NCBI RefSeq assembly: GCF_022758295.1
Contig: NZ_JALDWJ010000001.1
Span: 682,001-746,000 of the forward strand
Direction of reading: 5' to 3'
Length of the DNA: 64,000 bases
From: Lysobacter sp. CFH 32150
GTDB taxonomy: Bacteria; Pseudomonadota; Gammaproteobacteria; Xanthomonadales; Xanthomonadaceae
Position 1 is the stretch's first letter. The number at the start of each line of letters is the position of its first letter. Below the pieces are notes generated by a model. That model had not been told where the DNA came from, searched no databases, and saw only the letters and a list, made by a program, of their open reading frames with translations. The translations under genes were made by a program, and so were the position numbers. Positions 1-8,307 of this stretch are shown one piece after another.

Positions 1-1659
1 CGGGAAATAGCTCACGCTGCTGGCAAAGACGCCGGCCTTGGTGGGTTGGCCGAGCGCGTTGGGGACGTAGTCCACCGTCACCCCGTGCCAAACCTGCGAA
101 GCCAGGTGGCCGTTGGCGTTGTAGGTGTAAGTGATCGGCCAATTGATATTGCCGTTCCACACCAGACTCTCGCCGCTGAGCAGGCGACGCCTGTTGTAGT
201 CGTAGGTCGAGGTGACCAATGTCCCGCCGTCATTCTGGGCGACCAACGACTTGAGCTGGCCATCGGCCCAGTAGTCGTACGTGGTGTCTCCCAGGCCATC
301 ATCGGGGAAGGTGAGTGTCTTGACTCGATTGCGGGCGTCGTAGGTGCGGCTGGCACGGCGCGCCAGGATCGCTGCGGTATCGCCTTCCTTGTCGCAAGGA
401 GTCGTGCTGAGCAGGCCTGCGGCCGACCAACTCAGGTTGCCTGCCGCGTCATAGCCCATCAGGGTGGCGCCGGTTTCCGGTTCGACGGTCCGGCACAACT
501 CCTGGGTGTCGCTGAAGTAGGTGTAAGTGCGCGTCGCGACTTTGGTGCTGGCCACGTCACGTCGGGTCAGGGAGGTCGGCTTGCCAAACACATCGCGAGC
601 GATGTCGGTATAGGCGCCTGCAGGATGGACGATCGCCTTGGGCCAGTCGGTGCTCGGCTGGTCGTAGGTCAGATACGAGGTGGTCGTCACCTTGAGACGC
701 GGGTTGGTGACGCGGGTCTGGAAGCCGGTCAGGTACTCAGTGGTCGTCGCCAGTACACCCAGCTCGGAATCCTGTTCAACGCGGGTAACGCGTTCGAGGG
801 CATCGTAGCTGGTGCGGATACCCTGGGTCGGCACGGTGTAACCGGTCAGCCCCTGCATCGGATACGACTGGTACACGGCATGGCCACCGGCGTCATAGCG
901 TGTGACGGTCTGGCTGAGCGTGCCGGCGGTGTTGGCGGTGTCGTAGCGCTCGCTGACCAGCGGACGCCACAGCGCATCGTAATAAGTGACCTGGCGGCCG
1001 TTGCCAGTGCTGACCGTCTGCTTCCAGTGGCCGGCGGGGATGCCGTACTCGGTCGCTGCGACTGGCGCAAAGGTTTGGGTGGTCTCGACCCATTTACTGG
1101 TATCGCACACCTCAAGCTGCGTTTCGGACGGATAGGTGATGCCGGTTAGTCGTCCCATGGCATCAAAGCGATAGCAGGTCTTGTATTTGTTCTCGTCGGT
1201 GACCGAGTCGAGCCAACCGTTGTTATTGACCACGGCCGACTTGCTGCTGCCCGTGGGCGACTCTGGCGTGGCCGGGAACTGGATCAGCTGCGGGATGCCG
1301 CGCTTCCAACTGGACAACGTGATCGTGGTGTTGAGCGTGCCGTCTCGGCCGTCAGAGACGGTCTTGAGCGTGCCGCGTTGCCCGGTAGTCACCGCTGAGG
1401 TGGTGTCGTACGTCAGCGTCTGCTGCAGTTTGCCGAAGGCATAGGTGCGGATCGGCAAGGCCGTGGCGGGATCGTAATCCGTTTGCGATTCCACTAGACC
1501 GGTGTTGACGTTAGTCGATGACTTCTGCTGTCCGATCACCCACAGGGACAAATTGTCCTCGTAGGCAATCGTGTCGGTGCGGGTGTAAGTCTGTGCCTGC
1601 GCTGGCAAGGCCAGCAGCATCCCCAGCGTCAGCGCCGATGCGATTCCAATGTGCTTCAT
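1..1659 (-). CDS. RHS/YD-repeat protein, C-terminal half (partial)
   Basis: The gene runs off the left edge: 553 codons are visible with no stop. It starts at ATG 1659 behind GAGGGG, with a clear signal peptide (MKHIGIASALTLGMLLALPAQA). The mature part carries many YD-type repeats (YDALWRPLVSERYD, TYDALERVTRV, GYDAAGNLSWS, TYDARNRVKTL), the signature of RHS proteins that build a large beta-shell, often around a C-terminal toxin or adhesin tip. That tip lies outside the window, so the effector cannot be named. The mature start (QTYTRTDTIAYEDN) looks like the middle of a normal RHS protein, and the two genes upstream end where this one begins. Together they look like a shell split over several polypeptides (inference). 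Confidence 0.85.
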   Translation of the reverse strand, partial: MKHIGIASALTLGMLLALPAQAQTYTRTDTIAYEDNLSLWVIGQQKSSTNVNTGLVESQTDYDPATALPIRTYAFGKLQQTLTYDTTSAVTTGQRGTLKTVSDGRDGTLNTTITLSSWKRGIPQLIQFPATPESPTGSSKSAVVNNNGWLDSVTDENKYKTCYRFDAMGRLTGITYPSETQLEVCDTSKWVETTQTFAPVAATEYGIPAGHWKQTVSTGNGRQVTYYDALWRPLVSERYDTANTAGTLSQTVTRYDAGGHAVYQSYPMQGLTGYTVPTQGIRTSYDALERVTRVEQDSELGVLATTTEYLTGFQTRVTNPRLKVTTTSYLTYDQPSTDWPKAIVHPAGAYTDIARDVFGKPTSLTRRDVASTKVATRTYTYFSDTQELCRTVEPETGATLMGYDAAGNLSWSAAGLLSTTPCDKEGDTAAILARRASRTYDARNRVKTLTFPDDGLGDTTYDYWADGQLKSLVAQNDGGTLVTSTYDYNRRRLLSGESLVWNGNINWPITYTYNANGHLASQVWHGVTVDYVPNALGQPTKAGVFASSVSYFP

Positions 1660-1748
1660 TGCTCCATTCCCCTCGCCCTGTGGCGACAGTCCTTGTTCCA
1701 ACCGCGCAGTGCGCGGCACGTCAATGCTCGATGCCCCCGCCTGCCCCG

Positions 1749-3557
1749 TCATGGGGCTGGTGCACTCGACTTGGTGACATTCGTCGGACGCGCGAGGTCG
1801 TCGTAGGCGTTCACCTGATTCGTGAATGTGCGGCCATCTTGGGTGATCTTTGTGATCAGAAGCGGATCGAACTTGGTCGCCGCCTGATCGCCACGCGTGT
1901 ACCCCTCTACACCGATCTGCGCGGGGTAGGGCTGTCCTGTCGGATCAGTCTGGTAGGCGTATTCGACCTTCTTACGCAGCACGTTGTTGACATCGAAGGT
2001 TTCGGTCAACAGCTCTTTGCCTTCGGCTAGCTGCCAGCGATTACTGAATGTATGACGTGTGCGTGTGCCATCAGGGTCGCGGACATCGACATATTTGGTT
2101 GCTACGCAGCCACTCGTGCAATTGGCTTCCCAACTATTGTTGGGCGGTCCATACGAGTATTGCCACGTCATCGTCGGCAGCCCCGGGCCGGTCACCTCGC
2201 GCCTGACGAGCGACACGGTGTCGAACAAGTAGGGACGGTAGGCGTAATAGAAGTAGCCGCCCTCCACGGCACCACCGATGCAGTTACGCGGAATGTATGA
2301 GCGGCCGTGACGCGTTGGGGCGATGGTGAACGTCGCGGTTGCACCAGAGGGATGCGTGACCGTGCCGTAATAAGGGGCAGCATTTCCATGAGTAGCCGGG
2401 GGGAGGGTGTCGCATTGACTTGTCGAGGCGACGCCGCCATCCGAACTGTAATTAAGCAAGCTTGATAGGTGACTGAAGTCATACACCCAGCGACTGCCAT
2501 CCGGCAGAGTGACCGTAGAACTTGTATACGTCCACGTCTTTCCTGCAGCGGTGACGGTCGTGGTGTCATTGACCCGCGTCACGCTAATCGATCTGCCATC
2601 ACTGGCGGTGATGCTTTTCACGCCCAACGCATCGTAGGTATAGGTGACCGAATTACCAAACCGGTCTTCGACAAGGGTCGGGTAGATGTACACCCGGTCA
2701 CGCAGCAAGTAGTCCACCTTGCGCGCCGAAACGGTGGGTGTCACTTGGCCTTTCTTGCCCCCTTTTTTTGGAGCAGGACCAGCTCCGACCGGGCGATCGA
2801 TCCCACCCTCGTCACGCACCGCGAACCAGTCGAAGTGGTAGCGCATCCCATCGGGTGAGACACCAACGAAACCTTCGCCAGGATCATTCTTGGCCGTCGG
2901 CAGGCAAGTGAAGCGCCAACCCTGTTGGGTCACCCAAACGTACGTCTTGCCGTCCGTGGGCAACTTAACGCCCGTGGATTGGGCTTTCAGTATTTCCTGG
3001 CTCCCTGCTCCCGGTAAGACCAGGAAGTCGCCGTTCCAGTATTCGGTCGCATCCCATGTCGACGTTACATTGCTCATGCTGCCAACTTGGCCACCACTCG
3101 CCCAAGGCGGGGCGGCCTTACCGGCACTGCATCGTCCGACTTCGATGCCTGAAATCTGGTTCATCCGCTTCCAGACCACGTCCCGCGGATACACCCCCTC
3201 GAGATGCGGAACAGCAGGCAACCAGGTGCTTGGAACTTTGGGGTTGTCGAAAGAAAAGGCGAGACCGAACGACACTTTGAGGTCGTTGTTGCCACGCAGG
3301 TCTACCGTGGGGCTGAGGAACGACAGCGACCCGGTATACAGCCCGATCTGTTCGCCGAACATGCCATCGGGCGACAGCGCCTCGATGTTCGAGGACGGGA
3401 TGACCTGCTTGTATCCCTCTTCCCATGCGTAGGTCGCCGCTAAGGCGTAAAGCGGAATGCCGCACGCCAGGCCTGCTGCCATGACAAGGCACCGCAAGCT
3501 GCTTTGCGAAACGGGGTTGCCTGAGCCGTTTTTCATTTGAAGTTCCATAGTTCCCAT
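1749..3557 (-). CDS. secreted RHS-like N-terminal half, copy 2
   Basis: A protein of up to 602 residues, paralogous to the neighbouring product encoded at 3558-5306. It shares the EQIGLYTGSLSF, DLRGNNDLKV, GDFLVLPGAGSQE and ATFTIAPTRHGRSYI blocks and the closing LARPTNVTKSS, after which it simply stops. An N-terminal signal peptide (hydrophobic LVMAAGLACGIPLYALAA) points to export. The first ATG directly abuts the upstream stop (TAAATG), suggesting coupled translation; ATG 3536 gives a more normal signal-peptide n-region and may be the true start. It has one or two YD-like units (YTYDALG, YDDLARP) but no long repeat array and no toxin domain. I infer that it forms the N-terminal part of a multi-chain RHS shell; the biochemical role is unknown. 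Confidence 0.8.
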   Translation of the reverse strand: MGTMELQMKNGSGNPVSQSSLRCLVMAAGLACGIPLYALAATYAWEEGYKQVIPSSNIEALSPDGMFGEQIGLYTGSLSFLSPTVDLRGNNDLKVSFGLAFSFDNPKVPSTWLPAVPHLEGVYPRDVVWKRMNQISGIEVGRCSAGKAAPPWASGGQVGSMSNVTSTWDATEYWNGDFLVLPGAGSQEILKAQSTGVKLPTDGKTYVWVTQQGWRFTCLPTAKNDPGEGFVGVSPDGMRYHFDWFAVRDEGGIDRPVGAGPAPKKGGKKGQVTPTVSARKVDYLLRDRVYIYPTLVEDRFGNSVTYTYDALGVKSITASDGRSISVTRVNDTTTVTAAGKTWTYTSSTVTLPDGSRWVYDFSHLSSLLNYSSDGGVASTSQCDTLPPATHGNAAPYYGTVTHPSGATATFTIAPTRHGRSYIPRNCIGGAVEGGYFYYAYRPYLFDTVSLVRREVTGPGLPTMTWQYSYGPPNNSWEANCTSGCVATKYVDVRDPDGTRTRHTFSNRWQLAEGKELLTETFDVNNVLRKKVEYAYQTDPTGQPYPAQIGVEGYTRGDQAATKFDPLLITKITQDGRTFTNQVNAYDDLARPTNVTKSSAPAP

Positions 3558-5306
3558 TTACTGCCCGCTCGATTTGGTGACTTTGGTGGGTCGGGCAAGC
3601 TGGTCCATGTCGTAGATCCCATTGACTTGCTCAACCTGCCAGGTAAAGACGCGCCCTTGTTGCGTTGTCTGTCGTTGCACCATGGGCGCGTGCCTTTCGG
3701 CTGTCCGATCGCTGCGGGTATAGGGGCTGTGGCCAATCCGCGACGGATAGTTCTGGCCGGTCGGATCGGTCAGATAGCTTGTGGTCTCAATACGCAGGAT
3801 GTTGGTCGGGCCGGTGCCGGTCTCGACCTGGACTAGCTTGCCGTCGGTATCCAGGAACTTGTTGCCGAAGGTGTAGCGAATCCATTGGCTGTCAGGACCG
3901 GACACTTCCACCGTCTTGGTGGTCGGGCAAGCGGTCGGGCATTCGTCGGAAAAGCTGTCGTTGGTGGGACCGTAGCTGTAGGTCCATTGCGCCGTCGTCA
4001 GCCCGGGACCTGAAATGGTCTTCTGCTGGATCGCCAGTTGTGCGAACTCCTTCGCGTAGCGGGCGGTGTAGCTGGCGGATCCGCCCACTATCTCGTAACA
4101 CACCCGCGTCACGTAAGAACGGCCGTGCAACGCACCCTTGAACGTAAACTGCCCCGTCGCGCCTGAGGGATGAACCATCGTGCCGGTGTAGCTCTCGGTG
4201 CCGGGCAGATAAAGTCCGTCGCACATGCCGCCTTCCGATGTCTCCATCTCCGCGTTCAAGCTGCCGAGGGCGTATTGCCATTGGCTACCATCGGGCAAGG
4301 TGACACTGCTCAGGGTGCTCGCGCCCGCGTTATAGGTCCATGTGCGGGTGCCATCACTCACGGTGGAGACGACGCCGGAGGCGTTGTAGGTGACGGTCAA
4401 CTGCCGGCCATCGCTTGCCAGAATCTGCTTGAGTTGCCAGCGATTGGCGGCGTCATAGGTATAGGTGACCCAGTTGCCGAAGCGATCCTCTACGCGGGTC
4501 GGCATCAGCCAAGCTTCGTTGCGTGGCATGCGATAGCCCGCAAATATCGTCGGGGTGACCCTTCCTTTCTTCCCGTTCCCGCTCGCCTTGCTGGCCATCA
4601 TTCCGGTGGGAACGTTGGTGCCTTTTTCCAGGGCCGGGTAACTGCGGGTTGCTAGCCAGTCGAACCAATAGCGCGTGCCATCCGGCGCGATGGCCAGGAA
4701 GGCGTCACCCCCATTGGGATCGGGGATGCAGGAGAAGTACCAGTGATTGGCCGTGACCCATAGGTACGTGCTGCCATCCGTAGGCCGATGTGTGTTCTCG
4801 GGCACGGTCAAAAGCATTTCCTGACTGCCTTGCCCGGGAACATACAGATGGTTGCCACTCCAGTATTCAATGCCGTCGAAGGAGGCGTCTTGATAGGTCA
4901 CCTTCGGCGGAATTGCTTCATAAGCCGAGACATTGCAGCGGCGAGTTCCGGCACGAGTTAACCAGGCCCCACCAAAAATGCCCTGCAGATGCGGAATGTC
5001 GAAGTCCCAGTCACCGAAGGGACGATAGAAACTATCGATCTCGAGGCGTGGCTGCACGGTGTAACGACGACCGATGGCTACGGGCAGACTGTTATTGCCG
5101 CGCAAGCTGACATCGGTGACTGTGAACTCGGTGCTGCCGGTATAGAGGTTCACCTTCTCACCGAACAGGTCATTGCCGAGCGCACCCACCGCCTCGGCAG
5201 ATTTGATCTGCTTGGCATACTCGTCGCTCATCGAGTTGCCTTGTGCGCAGACCAAGCCACAGGCGAGTAGGCAGCTTGCGAGTAACGCACGACAAATTGC
5301 TTTCAT
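3558..5306 (-). CDS. secreted RHS-like N-terminal half, copy 1
   Basis: First gene of the three-gene RHS block; 582 residues with a signal peptide (MKAICRALLASCLLACGLVCAQ). Blocks shared with the downstream paralogue include DLFGEKVNLYTGS, VSLRGNNSLPV, LYVPGQGSQEM, VEDRFGNWVTYTYDA and PSGATGQFTF. It ends LARPTKVTKSSGQ, just where a conventional RHS protein would go on into its YD-repeat core. The start follows a leader resembling that of the gene at 1659 (ATTCCCCT and CCCTGTGGC, read on the plus strand, lie just upstream of both). No enzyme motif is visible. It could be a structural or adhesive surface protein, or half of a cocoon that needs the downstream product. Confidence 0.8.
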   Translation of the reverse strand: MKAICRALLASCLLACGLVCAQGNSMSDEYAKQIKSAEAVGALGNDLFGEKVNLYTGSTEFTVTDVSLRGNNSLPVAIGRRYTVQPRLEIDSFYRPFGDWDFDIPHLQGIFGGAWLTRAGTRRCNVSAYEAIPPKVTYQDASFDGIEYWSGNHLYVPGQGSQEMLLTVPENTHRPTDGSTYLWVTANHWYFSCIPDPNGGDAFLAIAPDGTRYWFDWLATRSYPALEKGTNVPTGMMASKASGNGKKGRVTPTIFAGYRMPRNEAWLMPTRVEDRFGNWVTYTYDAANRWQLKQILASDGRQLTVTYNASGVVSTVSDGTRTWTYNAGASTLSSVTLPDGSQWQYALGSLNAEMETSEGGMCDGLYLPGTESYTGTMVHPSGATGQFTFKGALHGRSYVTRVCYEIVGGSASYTARYAKEFAQLAIQQKTISGPGLTTAQWTYSYGPTNDSFSDECPTACPTTKTVEVSGPDSQWIRYTFGNKFLDTDGKLVQVETGTGPTNILRIETTSYLTDPTGQNYPSRIGHSPYTRSDRTAERHAPMVQRQTTQQGRVFTWQVEQVNGIYDMDQLARPTKVTKSSGQ

Positions 5307-5515
5307 TCGATTCCCCTACCTATCCCTGTGGCCAGCCGCATTGCACGGCAGTAGCCAGTCCCTAGCCGACGTGGCACGCCCCGAGCGCGCCAGATGACCC
5401 GAGTCTATCAGCGGATTGGGTTGGGATTGTGGGGATCGTGGATTCGAATTTCGTCTTCGACTTTCCAGCAAATTCAAGAGCCTGTACGAAAATGCGAGCC
5501 GTTTCCAAATCTGCA

Positions 5516-5549
5516 AAAAGAAAGCGGCCCGGTTTCCCCGGGCCGCTTT
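5516..5549 (-). terminator. rho-independent terminator after SLH subtilase
   Basis: A 9-bp GC stem (5524-5532 with 5538-5546), followed on the minus strand by TTTCTTTTT, lies 26 bases past the stop of the subtilase gene at 5575. Confidence 0.85.
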
Positions 5550-5574
5550 GCAAGCTTCCGTGCCTGGATGCGGC

Positions 5575-8088
5575 TTAGTCCTCGACGCTCTGGTAGCTGA
5601 CCTGGTAACGACCGGCGGCGACTGCGAAGGCGGCGCGGGTGACGGTCTTGTTGGGGTCGAAGTACGCGTGCAGGGTCGGGAACAGATCGAACGGTCCCTG
5701 AGTCACAGTAAAGCGCGCGTTGATCAGGCCGCGGTCCAGCGCCAGTTGCACGTAACCGCGCAGCGAGGCCGGGATCGAACCTGCATCATCGATCGGGAAG
5801 CGCTTGCCGTCGTAGAACACGGTCAGCTCGCCCGTGAAGGCCTGCGCTTCGTTCTGCAACGCCATGCTCTGCACCAGCGAGTACGCGAGGCTGACGCGGG
5901 TGACGTTGTCGTTCGGACGGAACGCGCCGTTGAGCTTGCCCATCACGCCGTTCTGGCCCTGCGTCAGGTCACGCAGCGCGCCGCCATTGGCCACTGCCGA
6001 TTCGGCATAGGCATAGCGTGAATCACCGGCGGCCAGGTCGCTGAAGCTCGAGCGGCCATTGAACGGCAGGTGCTGGCGCACGCTCTGCCCCATCAGCAGA
6101 TACTGCGCGAGTTCGCTGCGCTTGAGGTTCTGGTCGGGGCGGAAGTTGTCCGGATAGCCATCCACCAGACGATTGGCGACGGCGAACTCGATCGCCTGCC
6201 GAGCCGGGTGGTTGGCGATGTCGTTCAAGCCCGTGTAGCCGCCGCTGCGCAGGAAGCTGATCTCGCCATTGACGGTGCCCGGCAAGCCGTAGCCGTTGGT
6301 GACGTTGAGCGGATCGACATCGGCGCCGGACACCGAACCGATGCCGCGGACGCTGATCTTCCACACGCCAGGCTTGCCGGGGGCACCGGTGGTGACTGTG
6401 TCGCCAAGGACAGGCAACGCAATTGCGGAGCCGTACTTGATGCCGTCCGGATCGGTGAGCACCAGGGCCAGCGTGTTCTCGCCGATGGTCGCGCGTGCGG
6501 CAACCCAGGCGATGTCGTTACCGACGGTGAACTCTTCTTCCTCGACGGTGCCGACCGGGGCGAAATCGACCGAGAACGGACGGTTCGGCACGCCACCGAG
6601 CAGGATCGCATTGCTGTTGAACGTGCGCAGCGCGTTGACGGTGCCGCCCCAACCTGCGCGTGTGCCGGCCGCTTCGGCGACCGCCGCGTAGGCATTGATA
6701 TGGCCGTGTCCAGCTTCCCATGACAGGCGACCGGTCATGTTGGTGGCGGTGCGTTCGATGATGTTCTTGACCTGCGCCGGAGTGAGATGCGGATTGGCTT
6801 CCAGCATCAGCGCGACGATGCCGGCCACGTGCGGCGTCGCCATCGAGGTGCCGCTCATGTGGGTGTAGAACGGCAGGTACGCCGGCGCCAGGGTTTCGGC
6901 GTCGTGTTGCGCTTCGAGCGGCGGCAATACGCCGAGCAGGTCGCGCGTGGAGACGATGTCGACGCCAGTCGCGACGATGGTCGGCTTGTTGACGTAGGTC
7001 CACGACTTGCCGTCTGGCATGGTGAACGTGCCGGTCTCACCGCGCTTGCCGCGCGATGAGAAACTGGTGAGCACGCCATCCTTTTCGCCAGCGCCGACGG
7101 AGATCACCCACGGCGCCTGCGCATACGGGTTGTGCGTGTCTTCGCCCGGGCCATCGTTGCCGGCGGCGAACACGCTGACGATGCCGCGCTTGTACAACTC
7201 GTAGGTGGCGATGTTGACCGGGTTCATCGGATCGAACGGACCCGAGCTGCCCCAGGAGTTGCTGGTGACGCGGATCGCGCTGTCGAAACTGAACTGGTTG
7301 GTCGCGGCGTAATCGAGACCGCCGACCGCATCGAGCACGAGGATTACCGCGCCCGAACCGTAGCCGACCAGGTCCGCACCCGGCGCGACACCGCGGTACA
7401 GGCCATTGGAACGCTCACCGGTGCCGCCGATCGTACCGGCGCAGTGGGTGCCGTGGCCGGAGCCCAGGTCGGTGTTTGGCACGCCTTCGAGGTAAGTGAC
7501 CGGCACGATGCCCGGTGCGAACTCGGTGGCGAGTTCCGCCAGGATGTTCTGCGCACCGAGTACGTTCTGCACCACGTGTTCGCCGAGCTTGAGGTCTTCA
7601 TGCGTGGCGTCGACGCCGGAGTCGTTGACCAACACGGTTACGCCGGCACCGCTGAACGGAATCGCGCGGCCGTAATCACCCGGGTTCTGCACGGCACGTG
7701 CGGCGCCGGTGATTTCGCGTGCTTCCTTGTTGAAGTAACGCAGCGGGGCGTTGAAATAGATCGAGGCGACATCGTTGCGCAGTGCAAGCGCGCGGATTTC
7801 GGCCGGTGTCGCCAGTGCACCGGCGATCGGCAAGGTGCGCATGGTGACGCCCTTGGTGATGCCGAGCGCGTTCAGCGCAGCGATTTGGCCGGTGGTCACC
7901 GGGACGGATTGTTCGTAGCTGACGACGATCTGCAGTTCATCGGTCGGCAGCGCGCTCTCCATGCGCGACAACAGCTGCGGGTCGAGTTGGGCGTCGGCGA
8001 GGGCGACGCCGCTGGCGAACAGGCCGGCAGCAATAGCGCAGACCTTGAAGGTCCGATGCTTGGCGGGGGTAGATGCATGGAACAGCAT
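5575..8088 (-). CDS. secreted S8 subtilase with C-terminal SLH-like repeats
   Basis: 837 residues: signal peptide (1-32), an I9-like propeptide region (about 40-120), the subtilisin catalytic domain (about 145-480), a beta-rich P/jelly-roll-like domain (about 500-615), and three S-layer-homology-like repeats (from about 622; FRPDQNLKRSELAQYL, FRPNDNVTRVSLAYSLV, YFDPNKTVTRAAFA). The triad is visible: Asp156 in VNDSGVD, His212 in GHGTHCAG, Ser415 in GTSMATPH; the oxyanion Asn is N311. It should be an exported endopeptidase attached to or matured at the cell surface. It is paralogous to the products at 8308-9696 and 18454-20922 (the second SLH copy). The start is less certain: GGAG lies about 10 bases upstream of the ATG. 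The shared GTTTTCCCC-N20-ACGGAT element lies 73 bases before it. Confidence 0.93.
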   Translation of the reverse strand: MLFHASTPAKHRTFKVCAIAAGLFASGVALADAQLDPQLLSRMESALPTDELQIVVSYEQSVPVTTGQIAALNALGITKGVTMRTLPIAGALATPAEIRALALRNDVASIYFNAPLRYFNKEAREITGAARAVQNPGDYGRAIPFSGAGVTVLVNDSGVDATHEDLKLGEHVVQNVLGAQNILAELATEFAPGIVPVTYLEGVPNTDLGSGHGTHCAGTIGGTGERSNGLYRGVAPGADLVGYGSGAVILVLDAVGGLDYAATNQFSFDSAIRVTSNSWGSSGPFDPMNPVNIATYELYKRGIVSVFAAGNDGPGEDTHNPYAQAPWVISVGAGEKDGVLTSFSSRGKRGETGTFTMPDGKSWTYVNKPTIVATGVDIVSTRDLLGVLPPLEAQHDAETLAPAYLPFYTHMSGTSMATPHVAGIVALMLEANPHLTPAQVKNIIERTATNMTGRLSWEAGHGHINAYAAVAEAAGTRAGWGGTVNALRTFNSNAILLGGVPNRPFSVDFAPVGTVEEEEFTVGNDIAWVAARATIGENTLALVLTDPDGIKYGSAIALPVLGDTVTTGAPGKPGVWKISVRGIGSVSGADVDPLNVTNGYGLPGTVNGEISFLRSGGYTGLNDIANHPARQAIEFAVANRLVDGYPDNFRPDQNLKRSELAQYLLMGQSVRQHLPFNGRSSFSDLAAGDSRYAYAESAVANGGALRDLTQGQNGVMGKLNGAFRPNDNVTRVSLAYSLVQSMALQNEAQAFTGELTVFYDGKRFPIDDAGSIPASLRGYVQLALDRGLINARFTVTQGPFDLFPTLHAYFDPNKTVTRAAFAVAAGRYQVSYQSVED

Positions 8089-8161
8089 GGTGTGCGGTCT
8101 CCGAAGGACTCCTCCAAGATGAGGAGAGCCCGCAGTGTTCGTTACCGCAGCAACCGATCAC

Positions 8162-8197
8162 ATCCGTGGTTGCCTTCAACCGTATTGGGGGAAAACC
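8162..8197 (-). promoter_or_regulatory. conserved bipartite upstream element, copy 1
   Basis: On the minus strand GGTTTTCCCCC (8197-8187) is followed, with exactly 20 bases between GTTTTCCCC and the second box, by ACGGAT (8167-8162). TGAAGGCAAC (8178-8169) lies inside the spacer and is repeated in copy 2. It sits 73 bases before the ATG of the SLH subtilase. It could be a promoter for an alternative sigma factor or an operator pair. Confidence 0.6.
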
Positions 8198-8253
8198 ACC
8201 AGCGCGCCCGCTATACGACGTAAGCACAACGCTTCTTGGTCATCGCGTGCGCA

Positions 8254-8284
8254 AGAAAAAACGGCCCGGGGAAATCCGGGCCGT
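8254..8284 (-). terminator. rho-independent terminator after short subtilase
   Basis: Stem 8261-8269 with 8276-8284, followed on the minus strand by TTTTTTC, 23 bases past the stop at 8308. Confidence 0.85.
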
Positions 8285-8307
8285 GAAATCGTGCCAAGTG
8301 ATGTGCT

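Noticed and set aside
46-1149. 367-residue plus-strand open frame
   Set aside because: Antisense to the left-edge RHS gene, which has a signal peptide and YD repeats.
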